Assembly (NCBI GenBank): GCA_013314735.1
Contig: JABUFD010000002.1
Span: forward strand, 806,001 to 870,000
DNA length: 64,000 nucleotides
From: Anaerolineae bacterium
GTDB lineage: Bacteria > Chloroflexota > Anaerolineae > Anaerolineales > Anaerolineaceae
Direction of reading: 5' to 3'
How positions within the stretch are numbered: position 1 is the stretch's first letter; the number at the start of each line of letters is the position of its first letter. Position numbers and translations under genes: made by a program. Shown in pieces: positions 16,556-24,216 of this stretch. The notes under the pieces were generated by a model that was not told where the DNA came from, did not search any database, and saw only the letters and a program-made list of their open reading frames with translations.

Positions 16556-17242
16556 ATGGAAAATATCGTGCTGGAGGTACCGTTTCAACTGGACCCGGAA
16601 CGGCTGTTAAAGAAAATGAAAATTCGTTCCGCCGAAAACGCGGAAGAATTCCTGGAACTGGTCGACATGGTGCAGCATATCGCCGTTCCCAAAGTATTGT
16701 ACCGCACCGCTTTCATTGAGGCGCGGGGAGACGCTGCCGTCACCATCAATGGCGTCACGTTCCGCAGCACGGCAATGGTGCACAACCTCTCCGAAGTGCA
16801 GCGCGTGTTCCCCTATATTGCCACCTGCGGCACCGAGGTGGACCAGCTTGGCATAGATCCTTCTGACTTTGTGCGCCAGTCCTGGCTGCATTACATCAAA
16901 CTGGAACTGCTCACCTTCTGCCACCCGTTGCTGCGTACCGTGCTGGAGGAAGGATTCCAGGTGGGGAAACTGGCATCGATGAATCCCGGTTCGGGGGAGG
17001 CTTCGGTGTGGACGATCAACCAGCAAAAGGGGCTCTTCTCCCTGTTTGGTGATGTGCAGGCCCTGGTGGGGGTGCGTCTGACGGAATCCTTCCTGATGGT
17101 GCCGGAAGTATCTGTTTCGGGCATCCTGTTTGAAACCGAGAAAAATTATGCCAACTGCCAGCTGTGCCAGCGGAAAGATTGCCCCAACCGGCGCGCCGCC
17201 TTTGATGCAACTTTGTGGGAATCCATGCGTACAATGGTATAG
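16556..17242 (+). CDS. methionine-synthase activation-domain-like protein with Cys cluster
   Basis: A 228-residue protein that resembles the stand-alone proteins annotated as vitamin B12-dependent methionine synthase activation domain (Thermotoga TM0269 type). It is about the expected size. The C-terminus carries Cys201-x2-Cys204-x4-Cys209 followed by PNRRA, a motif that could bind an Fe-S cluster or zinc. In MetH the activation domain supports reductive methylation of oxidised cob(II)alamin using SAM and electrons from flavodoxin. Here the next two genes encode flavodoxin-like proteins, which fits a reactivase for a corrinoid protein. The start at 16556 follows AAAAAGGAG; an earlier in-frame ATG (16475) lies upstream of the promoter. 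Confidence 0.75.
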   Translation: MENIVLEVPFQLDPERLLKKMKIRSAENAEEFLELVDMVQHIAVPKVLYRTAFIEARGDAAVTINGVTFRSTAMVHNLSEVQRVFPYIATCGTEVDQLGIDPSDFVRQSWLHYIKLELLTFCHPLLRTVLEEGFQVGKLASMNPGSGEASVWTINQQKGLFSLFGDVQALVGVRLTESFLMVPEVSVSGILFETEKNYANCQLCQRKDCPNRRAAFDATLWESMRTMV

Positions 17243-17282
17243 CTGGATTGGTTTGATCGATTGAAGAGTAAGGAGAAAAGAA

Positions 17283-17777
17283 ATGGCAGCGGTGATTGTG
17301 TTTTATTCGATGTATAACAATACAAAAGCAGCCGCTGAATACCTGGCGGAAAAGATTGGCGCTCCGCTGGTGCGGCTGCAAGGGAAAGGCGCGGTGAACC
17401 CGGTGAAAGGGATGATGAAAATTTCTGCCAACCCGGTGGGTGATCCCTGGTCGGCGGTGCGGGATGCCGACCGGATGATCCTGATGGCGCCAATTTACGC
17501 ATTCAACGGCGTACCGGAGGTGCGCGGGTTTTTAAAGAACGCTGACCTGTCCGGTAAGGACGTGCTGATCATTACCAATGGCGCCGCGCCGGAAGAAAAG
17601 TTCTCTGCCAAAGTGGCCGCTCAGTACACTGAGTTGATCGAAAAAGCGGGCGGCAAAGTATCCCTGAATTTACACCACATCGGTGGGGAATACAAGCAGT
17701 TTTCCGGCAATACGCACGCGCATCAGCAAATTGACGGCATCCTTTCCCTGGTGCAGGCCTGGCTGGCACGGGCTTGA
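17283..17777 (+). CDS. flavodoxin-like protein 1
   Basis: A 164-residue flavodoxin-fold protein. The FMN phosphate-binding loop is FYSMYNNTKAAAEYLA at the N-terminus. A second flavin loop lies near APIYAFNGVPEVRGFL, and the strand DVLIITNGAA follows. It belongs with flavodoxin/menaquinone-protoporphyrinogen oxidase-like families and should carry electrons with FMN. AAGGAG precedes the ATG, 41 bases after the upstream stop. It shares architecture with the next gene and is probably cotranscribed from the promoter at 16503. Confidence 0.85.
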   Translation: MAAVIVFYSMYNNTKAAAEYLAEKIGAPLVRLQGKGAVNPVKGMMKISANPVGDPWSAVRDADRMILMAPIYAFNGVPEVRGFLKNADLSGKDVLIITNGAAPEEKFSAKVAAQYTELIEKAGGKVSLNLHHIGGEYKQFSGNTHAHQQIDGILSLVQAWLARA

Positions 17778-17797
17778 TCATTGGAGGAGAATTCGAG

Positions 17798-18274
17798 ATG
17801 AAGACGCAAATTGTTTACTTTTCGCTGCAAGGCCATACCAAACTGGTTGCGGAATTCCTGGCAGAGAAGTTAAGCGCATCATTGACGCGCCTGGTGGACC
17901 GCAAGAACCTGGACGGCAACGCGATTGCACAACACGAATATTGTGACCTGGCGGATGATCCCTGGCAGGTGATTCCCGGCAGCGACCGGTTGATCGTGCT
18001 TGCCCCGGTGTGGGGCTTCAGTATCATTCCCGCCATGTATACCTTCCTCGAGAAGGCAGACCTGGCGGGAAAAGAAGTGGTGATCGGCGTAACCAGTGCG
18101 TTTGGCAAATTGAGTGCCAGGCCGGTGCTGAAGCGCTACACGGAAATTGTGATCAATGCCGGTGGAAAAGTGGCTGGAACATTTAACGTCAAAAGCAATA
18201 TCCAATCCACGCCTGACCCCCAGAAAATGCACGCCCGCACCGCAGCGGTGCTGCCGAAAATCCAGGCATTCTGA
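17798..18274 (+). CDS. flavodoxin-like protein 2
   Basis: A 158-residue flavodoxin-fold paralogue of the previous gene. The FMN loop is YFSLQGHTKLVAEFLA, the second loop is APVWGFSIIPAMYTFL, and the third is GVTSAFGKLSARPVL. The start at 17798 lies nine bases after GGAGGA; an in-frame ATG at 17774 overlaps the previous stop and precedes that site. With two flavodoxins beside a cobalamin-reactivation-like protein, the set could form an electron-transfer chain, with each flavodoxin serving a different donor or acceptor. The terminator at 18337 closes the operon. Confidence 0.85.
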   Translation: MKTQIVYFSLQGHTKLVAEFLAEKLSASLTRLVDRKNLDGNAIAQHEYCDLADDPWQVIPGSDRLIVLAPVWGFSIIPAMYTFLEKADLAGKEVVIGVTSAFGKLSARPVLKRYTEIVINAGGKVAGTFNVKSNIQSTPDPQKMHARTAAVLPKIQAF

Positions 18275-18336
18275 TCAAGCTCCCCTGTCCCTGGGGCATA
18301 ACTTGCCTCAGTTTGCCTGAGAACTTTGCTAACAAC

Positions 18337-18371
18337 AAAAAACCCTGGGTTTTCCATCGCCCAGGGTTTTT
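18337..18371. terminator. bidirectional terminator between the flavodoxin operon and SPFH gene
   Basis: An A-run, AACCCTGGG, a 10-base loop, CCCAGGGTT and a T-run: symmetric and usable by both converging transcripts. Confidence 0.85.
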
Positions 18372-18393
18372 CATGGTTGTTTGAAAATTCCAC

Positions 18394-19449
18394 TTATCCT
18401 TTGAGGAAATCCTCGAGGGCACTCTTGCTGATGCGATAGGCGCTGCCCAGTTTACGGGCTTTCAGGTCGCCGGCTTCGATGGCGGCCTTGACATCCTCTT
18501 CAGAAACGCGCAGGATGGCGGCGGCTTCAGCCGGGGTCATCACATCCGGCATGGCGCCGGTGCCGTTGCTGGCCTGCGGGGCAGCCTGTTGCTGGGGCTG
18601 CTGTCCGCCCTGTCCGCCGATGGCCTGGCCAAAATACTGGCCCAGTCCCACGCCCGCACCGATGCCCGCGGTGAGGCCGGCACCGCCGCTTTCATTGTTT
18701 GCGGCCTCGCGCAGCGCATCGGCAGCCTGCAGCTGGGTGTAGACATTCATATCGAGCATGCCCATCGCCCGCAATTCCTCAGCCGATTTGGTGGAGGGTT
18801 TCAGGTTGCCAATATAGAAGGATTTCAACTGTAAACCAATCGCGGCGAAATCATCCTGCGCCTTGGCGCGTACGCCGGCACCGAGTTCCTCGGTCAGGCC
18901 GATCAGCTCGAGTACATTGCGGGTTTTGGTGGTTTCACCGAGCAAGTCCTGCAGTTTCGACATCAGCATAATGCGCAGGCGGTTTTCAATGTCCGCGGTG
19001 CGGTACACGCCCTGCGCGCCGACGATCTGGGTGACAAACTGTTGCGGATCTGAAACCTGGTAGCTGTAAGTGCCAAAGCCTTGCAGCAGGGAGACGCCCA
19101 GCCCCACGCCGGGGTTGGCAACCATGATCGGCTGCGAGGTGCCCCATTTGCGGTCAGCAAATTCCTTGACCGATACGTAGTACACTTCGGCGGTGAAGGG
19201 GGTGCGGTCATTGAAAGCTTTGCCGATCAGGTCAACCAGCAGGGGGACGTTGGCGGTGACGATGGTATGGCGGCCGGCACCGAACATATCCAGGGCTTTG
19301 CCGTCGCGGAAGAACACCGCGCGCTGTGATTCACGTACGATTACCTGCGAACCGATCCGTAGATCGGCGATGCCGGTTTCCGGGAAACGATGCACGATCT
19401 CATCCTGCATCTCACTTCGATATTCAACTACATCAAATACTCTTGCCAT
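18394..19449 (-). CDS. SPFH/band-7 protein with C-terminal excisionase-type helix-turn-helix
   Basis: A 351-residue protein. Residues about 1-250 match the YdjI-like SPFH group (antifreeze/virion-core-like): SQRAVFFRDGKALDMFGAGRHTI, then FTAEVYYVSVKEFADRKWGT, then a long helical part with GLTEELGAGVRAKAQDDFAAIGLQL. There is no N-terminal membrane anchor. A Gly/Gln-rich linker (about 255-300, GGQGGQQPQQQ) leads to residues 303-350, a DNA-binding excisionase (HTH_17) module: MTPAEAAAILRVSEEDVKAAIEAGDLKARKLG. YdjI relatives usually end in a zinc ribbon instead. GGAG precedes the start. It is transcribed with the 19511 gene upstream, 61 bases away. Confidence 0.82.
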   Translation of the reverse strand: MARVFDVVEYRSEMQDEIVHRFPETGIADLRIGSQVIVRESQRAVFFRDGKALDMFGAGRHTIVTANVPLLVDLIGKAFNDRTPFTAEVYYVSVKEFADRKWGTSQPIMVANPGVGLGVSLLQGFGTYSYQVSDPQQFVTQIVGAQGVYRTADIENRLRIMLMSKLQDLLGETTKTRNVLELIGLTEELGAGVRAKAQDDFAAIGLQLKSFYIGNLKPSTKSAEELRAMGMLDMNVYTQLQAADALREAANNESGGAGLTAGIGAGVGLGQYFGQAIGGQGGQQPQQQAAPQASNGTGAMPDVMTPAEAAAILRVSEEDVKAAIEAGDLKARKLGSAYRISKSALEDFLKG

Positions 19450-19510
19450 TGTTTACTCCATTTGTTTAGAAAATGCTCAATTCATATCGAATCGCACATG
19501 TCACCGTGCA

Positions 19511-20167
19511 TTAATTATCATCACCATCCAGCATGTCTTTAATTTTACCGAACAGGCCTTTTTTCTCCTCTTCTCCGCCTTCGGCAGGGAGTTCGGTATA
19601 CGTCATGGGTGGATCCAGGGCGGGGGCGGCTGGCAGCGGGGTTTCTTCAGTGACACCCTCAAGGATTACCTGTGAGCGGTGGTTGAAGGCGTCCACGGCT
19701 TCCTGGCTGAGGCGGGTCAGGTGGCGCAGCGCGGCGGTGATGCCTTCGGTGCCCAGGGAGGCTTCAGCGTTGTCAATCGCGGCGGCAATGCCGTCAGCTT
19801 TGTCCATCAGTGCCAGGTCGTAGGCGTATAGCACGGCCAGGTCTTCCTTTTTGATTTTGACCGCGGCAAACAGGGGGGAATAGCCGTAGGCGGCAGTGCG
19901 GATGCGGTCGGCAAACTGGCGCAGCTTGATGGCTGCAGATTCGAACTGGTCCAGCAGTTCAATTGCGCCCATGCTGATCGCCTGGGTCTGCACTTCAGAA
20001 ATGCGTTTTTCCAGCTGGGTAAAGCGATCAGCAATCTGGTCGCGTACCAGCTTGTCGCTGGCGCGGCGGTCCTGCATTTCGACATACCCCTTAAAACCAG
20101 GAATGATGCTGACCAGCTTGGTAAAAATATCGTGATCCGATTTCACATTATCGAATATCTCGCTCAT
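19511..20167 (-). CDS. helical cytoplasmic protein, partner of the SPFH gene
   Basis: A 218-residue protein of no recognised family. It is predicted almost fully helical (residues 1-160), with coiled-coil-like stretches (DRFTQLEKRISEVQTQA, KLRQFADRIRTAA). A Pro-rich linker and a charged C-terminal motif GLFGKIKDMLDGDDN follow, possibly an amphipathic membrane-contact helix. AAGGAG precedes the ATG. It is the first gene of a two-gene transcript with the SPFH-HTH protein. SPFH proteins act with helical partners at membranes (as YdjI with PspA-like YdjF), so a similar role is possible but unproven. Confidence 0.7.
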   Translation of the reverse strand: MSEIFDNVKSDHDIFTKLVSIIPGFKGYVEMQDRRASDKLVRDQIADRFTQLEKRISEVQTQAISMGAIELLDQFESAAIKLRQFADRIRTAAYGYSPLFAAVKIKKEDLAVLYAYDLALMDKADGIAAAIDNAEASLGTEGITAALRHLTRLSQEAVDAFNHRSQVILEGVTEETPLPAAPALDPPMTYTELPAEGGEEEKKGLFGKIKDMLDGDDN

Positions 20168-20356
20168 GTTGGCTCCTTATATGATCCAGGCAAATGTTGA
20201 ACGTGTTGATTTGATTATATGATAATTTTTCTCAAATTTGTAATATTTAACGATTGTTTAGAGGGTATTCCCGCCAAACGGGTAGGCCCATCAGCGGAAG
20301 TCCCCGGCTACTTTCGTATATAATCAGGTTAACCTGTTGTTGTTGATGGTTCGATA

Positions 20357-20362
20357 TATAAT
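20357..20362 (+). promoter_or_regulatory. -10 box for the 20379 membrane protein
   Basis: TATAAT ends 16 bases before the ATG at 20379; another TATAAT occurs at 20319-20324. Neither has a strong -35, and no Shine-Dalgarno is present, so the leader is very short if the nearer box is used. Confidence 0.4.
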
Positions 20363-20378
20363 CCTTTCGTAAACCCTG

Positions 20379-21908
20379 ATGAATGATACTGCCCTGCTGA
20401 AACCATTTGACCGCCTGTTGTTTGTTGTCACCCTGATCCTGGTGTTTGCCATGGCCGCGCGCGCGCCGGTGGACAGTGATATGTGGTGGGCGCTGCGGGC
20501 AGGCAAAGAAACCGTTGACCTGGGTGCTCCCTACATCACCGACACTCTCAGCTACACCTTTGCCGGAAGTTACTGGAACAGCCATTCGTGGTTGTTCGAT
20601 CTGCTGCTGTATGGGTGCTATGCTGTGTTCCAGTATTATGGGCTGGCATTGCTCACCGGGCTGCTGGCCGCCGGGGCGATGGGGCTGCTGTGGTTTCAAC
20701 TTCGCGGCCCCGCGATGTACCGTGCGCTGCTGCTGGTGTTTGCCGGTGTGGTCGCCGCGCCATTGTGGACGCCGCGCCCGCAGATGATGTCGTTGCTCTT
20801 GCTCAGTTTTACCAGTTGGGTCCTTCTTTCTTTCAAACGGCAGCAGCGTGATTGGCTGCTGTGCCTTCCTCCATTGATGATCCTGTGGGCGAACCTGCAC
20901 GCGGGTTACACCCTGGGATTGATGGCGATTGGCTTGTTGATCGCCGGGGAATTGTTGGATCGCCTTCTAATTCATAATACGGAAAATGGATTAAGTTGGT
21001 TTCAAATCCGCAAGCTGATCCTGGTGGGGATTGCCTGCGGCCTGGCGGCGCTGCTCACCCCGCACGGATTTGGCACCTGGCGGGTGGCATTCGTAACCCT
21101 GGGCATGCAGGCCAATCACCTGATTTCAGAATGGACTTCGCCGGATTTCCACCAGGCTGCCATGATCCCTTACCTGGCCAGTGTTTTGTTGTTATTGTTC
21201 ACCCTGGGTTTCTCAAAGAAACGCCTGCCAGGCTGGGAATTGTTGACGGTGGTATGGTTCACCTACTTTGCCTTCACCTCCCGCCGCCAGATCGGTCCGT
21301 ATGTGTACACTGTGATGCCAGTGTTGGGGCGGTATGGCTGGGATATGCTCGCAGATTGGGGGGACAGGATGAAAGCATGGCACACGGAGCGCGCAAAGAC
21401 CAGGCCGCCCTCTGCTTTGCAGGCCTGGTTGAAGCGGAATACGATGCCCGACACGCAGGAAAACAAGACCATCAACCTGGCATTGGTGCTGCTGTTGGCG
21501 CTGGTTGCGGCTGGAAAGCTGGTGTATGTTGCCAATCCGGTGTTTATGGAACATGTCTATTTGCCTTCGCTGTACCCGGTACAGGCGGTGCAGTGGATCC
21601 GCGAGGGGGAATTTAAAGGGAACCTGTTCAATGAATATGGGCAGGGGGGGTATCTGAGCTGGTTTCTGCCGGAGTATCCCGTCTATATTGATGCCCGGGC
21701 GGACTTGTTTGGCGATGCGTTCATTCTCAATTGGGTGGACCTGGTCAATGGGGCAGGGAATTGGGAGGAAACCGTTGAAACGTGGGAGATTGGGGTGGTA
21801 TTGATCGCCAAAGAGCGAAAGCTGGCACAAGAGTTGCACAATTCATCCATGTGGGAATTAATCGGTGAGGATCTGGGAAACGTACTGTACATTAAAATCG
21901 AGGAATGA
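20379..21908 (+). CDS. multi-pass membrane protein, possible GT-C-like
   Basis: A 509-residue integral membrane protein with about nine to ten hydrophobic segments. After the first segment comes VDSDMWWALRAGKETVDLGAPYITDTLSYTFAG, then WNSHSWLFDLLLYG. This acidic first-loop pattern (DxDxWW, then SHSWL) is seen in uncharacterised GT-C-like and DUF2723-like membrane proteins. The C-terminal 120 residues are soluble and probably extracytoplasmic (NLFNEYGQGGYLSWFLPEYPVYIDARADLFGD). Possible roles are glycosyl transfer from a lipid-linked donor. It lies directly upstream of the pilus cluster but has its own promoter region; a link to pilin modification is speculative. Confidence 0.75.
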   Translation: MNDTALLKPFDRLLFVVTLILVFAMAARAPVDSDMWWALRAGKETVDLGAPYITDTLSYTFAGSYWNSHSWLFDLLLYGCYAVFQYYGLALLTGLLAAGAMGLLWFQLRGPAMYRALLLVFAGVVAAPLWTPRPQMMSLLLLSFTSWVLLSFKRQQRDWLLCLPPLMILWANLHAGYTLGLMAIGLLIAGELLDRLLIHNTENGLSWFQIRKLILVGIACGLAALLTPHGFGTWRVAFVTLGMQANHLISEWTSPDFHQAAMIPYLASVLLLLFTLGFSKKRLPGWELLTVVWFTYFAFTSRRQIGPYVYTVMPVLGRYGWDMLADWGDRMKAWHTERAKTRPPSALQAWLKRNTMPDTQENKTINLALVLLLALVAAGKLVYVANPVFMEHVYLPSLYPVQAVQWIREGEFKGNLFNEYGQGGYLSWFLPEYPVYIDARADLFGDAFILNWVDLVNGAGNWEETVETWEIGVVLIAKERKLAQELHNSSMWELIGEDLGNVLYIKIEE

Positions 21909-21979
21909 ACCCGGGGAGGACGTGGCGAACGGGCCGTTTCCGTCATAGGGGCAGCTAACAAAATTGTCAGGTAAAACAC

Positions 21980-22007
21980 TTGCATTTTCTTCTAAATTTC
22001 TTATAAT
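21980..22007 (+). promoter_or_regulatory. promoter of the Flp pilin gene
   Basis: TTGCAT (21980-21985) and TATAAT (22002-22007), with a 16-base spacer. The predicted start near 22014 gives a leader of about 113 bases. Confidence 0.65.
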
Positions 22008-22053
22008 GTAAGTAATCATTGTGCATGGCACGCATCCTTCTAACAACCCAACG

Positions 22054-22084
22054 GTTATCACCACCCAACGTGAGGGTGGATAAC
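22054..22084 (+). promoter_or_regulatory. 5' leader hairpin of the pilin mRNA
   Basis: GTTAT-CA-CCACCC pairs with GGGTGG-ATAAC around the loop AACGTGA, leaving a CA bulge. It lies inside the predicted pilin leader, well before the AAGGAG site, so it is more likely an mRNA-stabilising structure than a translational block. Confidence 0.5.
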
Positions 22085-22126
22085 AAAAAATCATTTTATT
22101 CAATTTTTATTCAAGGAGAGATTATC

Positions 22127-22288
22127 ATGTTGTTTGCAGCCAAAGAAAAAGGTCAAGGTCTTGTTGAGTACGCGTTGATTCTCGTTCTCGTCGCCATCGT
22201 GGTGATCGTGGTTCTGGCCCTGCTTGGCCCGGCCATCGGTCAGATCTTCAGCAACATTATGGATGCCCTGAACGGCACTGGTGCCTAA
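22127..22288 (+). CDS. Flp-family type IVb pilin
   Basis: A 53-residue Flp/Fap pilin, the major subunit of Tad pili. A short basic leader (MLFAAKEKG) ends at the prepilin peptidase site G9/Q10. The mature protein starts QGLVEYALILVL with the conserved Glu at +5 and Tyr at +6, then a single hydrophobic helix and a short tail (IFSNIMDALNGTGA). AAGGAGAG precedes the ATG at 22127; a longer frame from 22019 would begin before the leader hairpin and is rejected. A strong terminator directly after it allows pilin to be made in excess over the assembly genes that follow. Confidence 0.93.
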   Translation: MLFAAKEKGQGLVEYALILVLVAIVVIVVLALLGPAIGQIFSNIMDALNGTGA

Positions 22289-22352
22289 TCTGGGATGATG
22301 TTCTGAAGGCTGGCAATACGAAAACCGTATTCAAAGCCGAAAATCCGAATCC

Positions 22353-22385
22353 AAAAAAACGCCCCAAGCAATTGGGGCGTTTTTG
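22353..22385 (+). terminator. terminator after the pilin gene
   Basis: ACGCCCCAA/TTGGGGCGT perfect 9-bp stem with a 4-base loop, A-run before and TTTTT after. Confidence 0.9.
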
Positions 22386-22539
22386 CCACACGATGACGGT
22401 CTTATTTCCATTATATAATTTTATTGAGTTCATACTATAATTAACAATACTATCAGGTGGGGGTAATTGACGTCCCCCAAGGCAAAGATTACAATCAAAT
22501 TCATCCTTTCATTGAATTCTCCAAGCAGGAGGCGAGATA

Positions 22540-23742
22540 ATGGCAACTGGTAAAAAGAAAAAAGGCGGTAGGACCTTGATCCTTTTGGCATTGGTGTTAA
22601 TCCTGGGATTGGTTGCGGTGTTTGTGCTGTTCCGTGACCGCATTCTCCCGGGCAACAATGCACCTGGAGAGGACGTGATCGCTGAAAACGGCGATACGTT
22701 TGAGGTTACCCCAGTGACAACAACCGCGGACATTTATGTGCTGCAGCAGCCGCTGGCGCGCGGACAGGTGATTGAAGAAGGACACCTGCTCAAGGTAGCT
22801 TACCCGCGTGAGCGCCTGATTGAAGGCCTCTTTATCACCAACCCGGCAGATGCGATCGGGAAACGGGCCATGTTTGAATTGGAAGCCGGTATGCCGCTGA
22901 CCTTCGCCATGATCAGTGAATCTGCCGAAGGTTCGTATGCTTCCTTCCAGATTCCCAAAGGTTACGTGGCAGTCACCATCCCGCTGGGAGATGACACCGG
23001 TATCGCTTCGGTGGCCTACACCGTGCGCCCGGGAGACCATGTCAATGTGATTTCCTCCCTGTTGTTTGTCGATTTGGACCAGGAATGGCAAACGATCCTG
23101 CCAAATGTGGTTGCGCCTGTCTACGCACCGGCATTGAGCTTTGCCCCGGTGGACCCGGCGAACCCGGATGCGGCTGTCCCGGCGTATAATGTCCCTATTA
23201 CGGCGCAGGTCAGTCCTGCCAGCGGGTTGCCTTACCTTGGGCGAACTGAATTATGGATGGGAATCGATCCCACCGGCACGGCCAACACAACGGCATATTA
23301 CATTCCATCGGAAGAACAGCGCCCCCGCCTGGTCAGCCAGACCCTGATCCAGGACGCGATTGTGCTGTGGGTGGGCGAATACCCGCTGAGCGACGAGAAA
23401 GCGCAGCTCAACATCGACCAGGAAGCGGCTGAATTCACCCAGGCTGGTACTGAAGAAGCGGAGCCGGTGGTGGAGGAAGAAGCCAAGCCGATGGTGATCA
23501 CCCTGGTGGTTTCACCACAGGATGCGGTCACCTTAAATTATATGATCCTCTCCAAGGCCAATCTTTCATTGGCACTGCGCAGCGCCGGTGATGACCAGCG
23601 GATCAATACTGAGAGTGTCACGCTGCAGTTCATCATGCAGCAGTACAATATCCCGCTGCCGTCTCCGTTGGCTTACGGCACCCAGCCCGGTGTTTTTGAC
23701 CTGAGCACCTATGAAGAACTGCCAACGTATGTTGCGCCCTAG
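22540..23742 (+). CDS. cpaB: Flp pilus assembly protein CpaB/RcpC
   Basis: A 400-residue CpaB/RcpC family protein. One N-terminal membrane segment (TLILLALVLILGLVAVFVLF) is followed by an extracytoplasmic SAF domain (about 60-130: VLQQPLARGQVIEEGHLLKVAYP) and the RcpC domain (GYVAVTIPLGDDTGIASVAYTVRPGDHVNVI). The C-terminus is beta-rich with an acidic low-complexity stretch (EEAEPVVEEEAK). In diderms CpaB helps the secretin; no secretin gene is present here, in keeping with a monoderm envelope. GGAGGCGAG precedes the ATG. Two TATAAT boxes (22414, 22436) upstream could provide a promoter after the pilin terminator. Confidence 0.9.
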   Translation: MATGKKKKGGRTLILLALVLILGLVAVFVLFRDRILPGNNAPGEDVIAENGDTFEVTPVTTTADIYVLQQPLARGQVIEEGHLLKVAYPRERLIEGLFITNPADAIGKRAMFELEAGMPLTFAMISESAEGSYASFQIPKGYVAVTIPLGDDTGIASVAYTVRPGDHVNVISSLLFVDLDQEWQTILPNVVAPVYAPALSFAPVDPANPDAAVPAYNVPITAQVSPASGLPYLGRTELWMGIDPTGTANTTAYYIPSEEQRPRLVSQTLIQDAIVLWVGEYPLSDEKAQLNIDQEAAEFTQAGTEEAEPVVEEEAKPMVITLVVSPQDAVTLNYMILSKANLSLALRSAGDDQRINTESVTLQFIMQQYNIPLPSPLAYGTQPGVFDLSTYEELPTYVAP

Positions 23743-23783
23743 TCCAACAACCACTTGAAAGCGAAACCTTACCCAACCAAGCT

Positions 23784-24200
23784 ATGAGCAGACAAATCCG
23801 AGTTTTATTGGTCGATGATATCCCTGAAACGATTGAGAGCGTGAAGCGCATGCTTACGTTCGATGAGGCCATCAAGGTGGTGGACGTTGCCCCCAGTGGC
23901 CGTGAAGCGATTGCCAAGGTGAAATCAACCGATCCGGATGTGGTGTTGATGGATATCAACATGCCGGATATGGATGGTATCACCGCCACACAACTGATCC
24001 GCCAACGCTTCCCGTATACCCAGGTGGTGATGCTGTCTGTTCAAAATGACCCCTCCTACATGCGGCGCGCCATGCGCGCCGGTGCGCATGATTTCCTGCC
24101 AAAGCCGCCTCAGCTGGATGAACTGATCGCGGTGGTCAAACGCGCCGGCGCCATCTCTGTGGAGCAGCGCAGCATGGCCGACCAGGACTGGTTCTGCTGA
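23784..24200 (+). CDS. response-regulator receiver domain (N-terminal half of a split CpaE?)
   Basis: A 138-residue CheY-like receiver. The acidic pair is in VLLVDDIPET, the phosphoacceptor Asp in DVVLMDINMPDMDG (about residue 52), Thr/Ser in VVMLSVQ, and the conserved Lys in DFLPKPPQ. The chain stops soon after with RSMADQDWFC. In many Chloroflexota and actinobacteria the CpaE-like protein joins such a receiver to a MinD-like ATPase. Here the ATPase starts 16 bases later in another frame. No Shine-Dalgarno is visible, so it is probably translated in coupling with cpaB. It could localise or regulate the pilus machine. Confidence 0.9.
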   Translation: MSRQIRVLLVDDIPETIESVKRMLTFDEAIKVVDVAPSGREAIAKVKSTDPDVVLMDINMPDMDGITATQLIRQRFPYTQVVMLSVQNDPSYMRRAMRAGAHDFLPKPPQLDELIAVVKRAGAISVEQRSMADQDWFC

Positions 24201-24216
24201 TACCCCCGGGGCACCC

